A stretch of DNA of 64,000 nucleotides from contig NW_026947507.1 in NCBI RefSeq assembly GCF_034190915.1, forward strand, positions 18,851,501 through 18,915,500, read 5' to 3'. Positions 57,461 through 64,000 of the stretch are shown here, one piece after another (position 1 is the stretch's first letter; each line of letters starts with the position of its first letter). The notes beneath the pieces are model-generated. The model saw only the letters and a program-made list of their open reading frames with translations. It did no database searches and was not told the DNA's origin. Position numbers and translations under genes: made by a program. This stretch comes from Cavia porcellus (lineage: Eukaryota; Chordata; Mammalia; Rodentia; Caviidae).

Positions 57461-60003
57461 ATATTTCTAAAACAAAATTGAAAAAGTATAATAAAACATC
57501 ATAAACTAGAAAAGAATAAGGAGATATGAAGATTTATAACCACATGCTATTGTAGACTAAATCTTGGAACAGAAATAAAAGACATTAAAAAATAGTGAAA
57601 TCCAAGTAATGCTAACTATCTAATGAAAAATTCGTAATGAATGCTAATTTACAAATTCTTGCCAATGGACCATGTGGACTATAGGAAGGTAAGGAAAAAA
57701 TTACTAGGTTAAGCTATGTCAAGGGCATATGTTAACTGTCCACTATTACTGAAATTCTTCTTTTAGTCTGAAAACATTTTGAAATAAAATGCAAAGTGCC
57801 AAGTCTGAATATAGTCCAATTTGCAAGAGTGTTAACTAATACAATGCCATATATGTGTCATCCAATACCAGGGTGACTCTAACAAAGATATTACTTCATT
57901 ATTATTTTGAAATAATTAAAAAGTGTTTGAAAATATAAATTGGGGTTATGTTCTATGAAATTTGAAATTGGGAAGGAAATATTACATTTAATTATGAGCA
58001 ATAGGGAATCTTAGACAAAAAAATGAAAGTGTTTCTGAGTATAAGAATTGCCACTAACACATGGAGATGTTATCTAAAGGAAACAAGTATTTTTGATCTA
58101 TTTTCTGCAGCCCAACTTGGAAGGTATAATAAGATTAAATATTGTTTTATAGAAAGTGATGCCTTGCTAAAATACTAAGTCATCAGTCATGTATGTGTCT
58201 GAGACTAGAATCTGACTTTGATTTCTCTTTTATCCCTGTGTTGACTCGCTCAATATTTTTTACTTTGAAGGCTCTCAATAAGTCCTTTCTGTTTTTTCAG
58301 ATTCTTTTATTCTGTCTTTGATATATCGAGCTCTACTGAACAGCAGTGAAGAATAGAAAAATAGATGTAGCTCTTCTGAAGTCTCTGCTCACTTAATTGT
58401 TCAACTATATTTTAAAAGGAAATGTGCATCCATCAGAAAGGAAGGAGAAAGAAAATATTTTTTCTGGTAAGACCTGTGTCCATGTGACTGATTAGAAAAA
58501 TTTTCCCCCTGAATCTGACTTCAAATGGTAGACCTTGCAAGCATTTTTCCCATTTGAAAGAATTAGAAAACTTCATCAGTGCTTTTAAAGTCTTTCTGAA
58601 AGCTTGTCTTGTAAATTTGGCTAAACTACACATGGTCTTATGAAAATCAGGGCAATATTACAACATAAATATTTCAGACCTCAAAGTGCACACTGTTCTG
58701 ATTAAGTGGGATTGGAGAACATCGTACATCTGAAGTAAAATATGAATTCAATAGTTAATATTCAACTTTTTATATCATTATTGAAACAATCTGTTATCCT
58801 ATTCAGCGAGGGTTTGAATTTGTTAGGGGGAATTATTCTGTGTATGATACTATGTATAGAGTAAAGATCAGTAACCTGATTATGAAAACCTCTATATTAA
58901 AATCTTCATTAAACAAAGTTCTATATTTATTCTTTCGTAGGTCCATGAAGATGGGGCACAGAATGTTTTAATGCTTATAAAAAGTGTTTATCAATGACAA
59001 AGAATGTTGACTCCAAAAAATCACTTAAAAAATCAAACTTCAAAAGCTTTTAGGAAAAATATACAGAAAACCAGAAGGCTTGCCTATAATTAATGCAGTC
59101 CTAAAATGTAAAACTAAAAAAACACAATCAAAAAATTTTATGCATATACAAATATATGCATAAAAAATCATGTCAGAAATGCAATTTTACGGAAAAACTC
59201 ACATTGTAAAACATATTTTACAATATTTAATCCATTATAAAATATGTGATATAAACAGATGTATATCAATTAATCAATAACTCATAAGCAAAGAGTTACA
59301 TTCTCCAAAAAGGAAGTAAGTATTAAGCACATTGAAGTATTTCAATAAAATACGTATACCAAAATGGAAAAACAAAAAATTACCTAATTTAGAAACAACA
59401 GAGTAGAAATATGGGAAGTCAATTCTACTTTCAAAATATGTGCACTATTTGCCAAAATGTTCATGTGGTACGCATTTAAATCAGCTATCCTGCATCTTTG
59501 TCTCTCCTTTCTTTCCTCCCCTTGCTTAATAGTCTAACTCCCATGCAGAAAATCATTTTGCATTTGGCAAACTCTGGGCTTAAGCTGCTTTGGCATGCTT
59601 CTAAGGGACGCAGTCCAAACCTCCTTACCATGAAGACAACTCTGCCTATAAAAAGATGATTGTGCTTCCTGCTTCCATCTTCCTTAGACTCTGTAAACAA
59701 TGAAGAGGAAGCTGGTAAAAGTTAAAATAACACAATCTCCTTGGCAGAAGTCCCTGTGTGTAAACATAGGCAGAATCAAAAGGTAGCTTAAGTATCTTCC
59801 ATTGAAGAGCATCCAGAAACCTCTTAATACTCATTATCAAATAAATATGTCTACAACTTTGTGTAAAGCCTAAAATTATCATATCAATGTTTTTAGTAAA
59901 AAGCTTTATCAAACTTTGAATTCAATAAATAAAATTAAAAGTGTATACTTTGAACAATAAAAATCTATATAACTTTTTAAATAGTTTCACCTGTATTTGC
60001 AGA
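57461..60003. other. AT-rich DNA, nothing assigned
   Basis: No gene or named repeat is visible. Short minus-strand frames at 59485-59912 have no family resemblance. Confidence 0.55.
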
Positions 60004-60550
60004 TACTACTCAGAAAAAATTCTATGAATAATTATTATATTTAAAAAATTTTTAAAGTAAAGAACACACTGTCGTTCAGTGCCTTTGAATATTACCTCTC
60101 ACTTCAAACATTCTTATCTCATTGTTCTTGCTACTTTCTAAGGTAGTTTTGAAGTCCTTTTCTGCAAATGTCTTTTATTGTGCTGTTATGGTTGCATCAA
60201 TTTATACTGAATCTATTCAAAATGCTTCCTTTCATGGTCATTTTGAATTTGAGGAAGAGCCAGAAGTCACACAGTGCCAGATCAGATGAGTAACGTGAAT
60301 GAGGAGACAGCATCGTGTTTTTATTTGTTAGAAACTCCCATAAATATTTAGAATCGATTCAGGATGTGGAAGCAGCCATGACAAGAACAAAGACATTCAT
60401 GAAAGAGAATTTCCAGAATATCTTCTGAGAGCAACAAGTATGATGGGGTAGTGAGTTTGAAGCCAGGAAAATATTTTGAGACTGACTGATGACAATTACT
60501 GTAACATTCTTTTAAGTTTATGCATTCTCCATATTTTCGGGTCACACCTC
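60004..60550. mobile_element. Palindromic mariner-derived DNA transposon, copy D
   Basis: The best-preserved copy. On the minus strand, 60200-60297 reads RYSSDLALCDFWLFLKFK followed by MTMKG, the block around the last catalytic Asp of mariner transposase, and continues with DICRKGLQNYLRK (60110-60170). On the plus strand, 60361-60480 reads DVEAAMTRTKTFMKENFQNI and then a segment ending EARKYFE, again the transposase C-terminus. The two arms therefore carry the same 3' part in opposite directions. The right terminus, complemented, is GAGGTGTGACCCGAAAATAT. The N-terminal domain and the first catalytic Asp are absent. Confidence 0.78.
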
Positions 60551-62785
60551 ATAGAAAAAAGATAATGAACCAAAAGAGTTTTGGAATGCAGCCAAATCCT
60601 GGTGTGCAAACCATGCAATGTGTGCATTAATTGTTTTAGGTGATGGCTATACAACCAGGGTGACTTCAGGACAGCTATGTAATACAGAATGAACTGAAAT
60701 GAGGCAGTGTTATCAAGGGTTTGTGTATGTTCAATGTTTATCCCCAAAGTAAAGTGCAAATCTGCAAGACACTGTACTGACATGAAGCATTATAATGATG
60801 ACAGTGTGAGTCACAGGTAAGACAGTATGCAGCTTGAGGAATAGAGCTTTTATTAGTAACTGTGCAATAAAAAGATATACTTTACATGTAGTATGAAATA
60901 CTTAATAGCTATATGGAAGTCATTTCAGTTATGGAGATATTACAGTAGCAACAATAATTATCTTTTTAATATATACTGAATAAAAGCTTAAGCAAGCTCA
61001 CAGAATTCAGCACACCAAGTAATTGGTAGAAAGACCTTATGGACTTTATTAGTATGAACCTAGAACTAGAAATACAGAACACACGCAGCACCTAATTCCT
61101 AAAAGAAGAGCTGTTTCTTGAACTGTAGCACACACTGAACTAATTTCACTTTTATGTAAGCCTTATAACTGGCTGACTCAGGAGTCAGAGGGTGGAGAGA
61201 TCTTAAAAGAAACATGATCCTGAATCAATGTGGATTTCTCTGGACTGACTGTCACAAATTGACTCAAAGAGAGTGAACAAAGAGAACTTATTTTGATCCA
61301 GTACATTGGTAGTAGTATCAGTAAAAACACACTCTTACAAAATCAAATAATGTACTCATGGGTCATATCAACCCACATTCTAACCCCCATCAAAAGTTCA
61401 CGGTTCTGTTGGAACACATACTGGTAAACAGTGCTCTATCTGTTAGACAGGAAAAGAGAAATCATATAATTGTTGTAAAATATGTTTTAAAATGATTTAT
61501 TCTTGAAGTTCCATTGTTTGTTATATGATAACTCTGGAGGTAATAATGAGATTGGTAGGGGACGCTTCAGTGCCTGCTGGGTTAACAAAATAGGTATCAT
61601 ATTGAATGCATATTACTATTAGCTATTCCACAAAGGAGTATACGAGGAACATACAGAGTAGTAGAAAGTCATTATGAAATAAAGTTATAGATGTTTTAGA
61701 TGGTGAACTATTTTATTTGGAAGAATATGTTATAAACCACTTGACAAAAAAGAGCAAGTAGGCTATAAAACTGACTGAGAAAATAAAAAAAGTATAAAAA
61801 GGCCAGAGTGAAAGTAAGTAATGAACAGATTTTAGTACCAAGACCTTGACTGGAGCCCATTAAGAAGTTGAAATGATATTGGAGGTACATTTGTAGAGCT
61901 AATATTATGAAGTATTCCAACACAGTATGTAATTCTTCGGGTATAAAAGAAATTAGCTGAACACAATATTAAGAGACAAAAGATAAAAATAACTGATCAG
62001 AAAACAGGAGATAGAAGAATTAATGGCAATCATGGTTGAAAGTCAGAAAATTTTCAGCCAATTACTTTCATAGATGTTGAATGACATATACTCACAGATA
62101 TGGATATGCACATTAAAAGGGGTATATAAAATGTTAGTGACAAGAAGATTCGCTTTCTATAAGTAAAAATCACGCACAATTTAATTACAGACAATATAGG
62201 CCTTGTTAAATATCTATCTGACCAGAGAAAAGTGAAAAAGTAAACATTAAAGCTAAAAATAATTTTAAAGATTAAAGTAAGGGAATTCAAAGACATCAAG
62301 ATAAGCCATGACAGTCATTTAAATTATCACCAGACAACAAAGAGTAAGCAACAGAACCAGATTTCTGTGTCTGCTTAGCAACACACAAATCATCTCTCAG
62401 ACTGCTTTGATCCACTAAATAAGTTCTTTGCCAAGAATGAACAACACCTCGACTGTTCATTGAAAAGAACTAAATCTACGCACTATAAACCATCAGAACA
62501 AGTGGTCACACCAGGAGATGAAGTGATATAGCAGACTTTAACTACACTGTCCACTATTCATCGCACCATGTAACTACATAGTCTGAACGTACGAGACTGA
62601 TATACAGGCACAGCTTCTAAAACAAGTCCCCTGGCTCGCTCTTCCAGCTACAGTGCTATGTGTCAGGCCCTCCAACATAAATATATGGAGCACTCTTTGA
62701 GTACAGCATAACTTTTATCAGTCTTCCTGCTCACTGAAACCTATTAATTGCTGTGCATAAATTCTCATCGGTAGTATAACCTGTC

Positions 62786-62797
62786 ACGCATGCGCGG
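62786..62797. promoter_or_regulatory. NRF1-like palindromic CpG motif
   Basis: ACGCATGCGCGG differs from the NRF1 consensus core GCGCATGCGC by one base. It lies in a GC-richer patch (62775-62840) within a very AT-poor-in-CpG region, and an AAATAAAAG polyadenylation-like word follows at 62861. It could be a relic of an LTR promoter. There is no evidence of activity. Confidence 0.3.
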
Positions 62798-63411
62798 TGC
62801 CTGGATAGGCCTGAAGGCAGCTCCCCCCAGGGAACGCTGTTATCTCAAATGCAGTTAGAAATAAAAGTAGTTCAAGGATAACTGCCCACTTTGAGGCTTT
62901 CAAATATCATTTCATACTCAATTGAGCTAAAAAAAAATGCACAAACACACACACAAAATCAAGGCATTGGCTCAAACTTCAGAGTGTAAAAAAGTCAGCA
63001 GCAAGGAATTTTATCAGTATAAAACATGGACGTGTGCTATCTGGATTGCATTCCCAACAGCTCACGAGTACATATAGAACATTAACAGGAAAAGTCCCTG
63101 GGTTGGTTATGTTGGGCATGGAAGGGAAGAAAAGCATTTATAGCATTCCTATGATGTGTTAGGCAGTGTACCATCCATCAGGTATACCACACCTCCCTTT
63201 ATCCTCTGGATACCAAGGTAGATACTTGCCTATTTTATCGGTAAGAAAGATAAAATTAGAGAAATGTAAACTGCTAATTCTGCCAACTGGCAGAAAATAA
63301 AACCAGTCCAGCTTAGGTGTAGTTCTATGTCGGCCTCAGTCCCCCATTCTTTATGTTGTCAGCCATCACGTTGCTTCACTGCAAATCTGTTTCCCCACCT
63401 CATTTTGTGAT

Positions 63412-63414
63412 CAC

Positions 63415-63449
<35 letters not shown>
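63412..63449. repeat. (CA)n microsatellite
   Basis: CA run with one CG interruption (ACACGCACAC) at its left. Confidence 0.96.
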
Positions 63450-63451
<2 letters not shown>

Positions 63452-63679
63452 TCTGTCCTTTAAAATGTTACTTTGAAGATAGTATGCTATAACTAAAGTG
63501 TGCTGCTTATTTTCTGTGTTGGAGAGTCTAACACACAGCACTGTGGCTGGAAGCAGAGCTAGGGGATTTGTTTTAGAAGATACCCTGAAAACAACAAGGA
63601 GAAAAAAACCATAACCAGAGATGATAACAGACAATAATGACTGATATTCCAATTCTTCAACATACTTAATGAGTATGAC

Positions 63680-64000
<321 letters not shown>

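Larger units (their letters stand above)
60551..63675. other. No gene assigned
   Basis: AT-rich overall. A compact GC- and CpG-richer patch at 62.62-62.88 kb is described separately. A short frame at 60496-60783 (minus) overlaps the mariner edge and is not supported as coding. Confidence 0.5.

Overview
This window reads as intergenic or deep-intronic DNA from a rodent. It is AT-rich and contains no protein-coding gene, rRNA or functional tRNA that I can support. The rodent call rests on two SINE types. There are two 7SL-derived B1 elements (30.8 and 35.4 kb) and six copies of one ID-like tRNA SINE whose cloverleaf carries an Ala(UGC)-type anticodon loop. The SINE tail and the spelling GGCATAAGC in the D region are not the mouse/rat ID form, so a non-murid rodent is more likely. 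I do not name a species. Nearly all open frames longer than 60 codons lie in repeats or microsatellites, or are chance frames.

Layout: 1-11 kb is AT-rich sequence with a palindromic mariner copy (3.0-3.5 kb), a 407-bp uninterrupted polypurine GGA/GAA tract (4.8-5.2 kb), three ID-family SINEs and old L2 traces. 11.1-14.7 kb is a nearly complete half-LINE (HAL1-type: 5' end, decayed ORF1, no ORF2, long 3' UTR) with an ID SINE nested in it. 16.5-28 kb holds a MaLR LTR, L1 3' ends on both strands, a MaLR internal fragment, an unclassified repeat pair (17.3 and 21.5 kb) and an exact 35-bp tandem duplication. 28.8-36 kb holds a young ID insertion, B1 elements, an ERV LTR with a tRNA-Glu-type primer-binding site on the minus strand, and a second palindromic mariner copy split by a B1. 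38.8-39.4 kb looks like a solo ERV1-type LTR. 41.6-42.2 kb is a second HAL1 3' end. 46.2-48.4 kb is a nearly complete MaLR provirus carrying a composite insertion. 51-57 kb holds L1 3' ends and a third mariner copy. 60.0-60.6 kb is the fourth mariner copy. The window ends inside another MaLR LTR whose CT tract has expanded.

The elements form a readable insertion history rather than a cooperating gene set: old mariner, MaLR and L2 copies are interrupted by later B1, HAL1 and ID insertions. The best candidates for something under-described are (1) the four-copy mariner-derived family whose two arms both carry the transposase 3' end in inverted orientation, (2) the ORF1-only HAL1 with a 3' UTR built from degenerate repeats of about 150-190 bp, and (3) two pairs of dispersed repeats that I cannot assign. 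All family names come from sequence recall without a database search. Element edges are approximate unless a target-site duplication is given.
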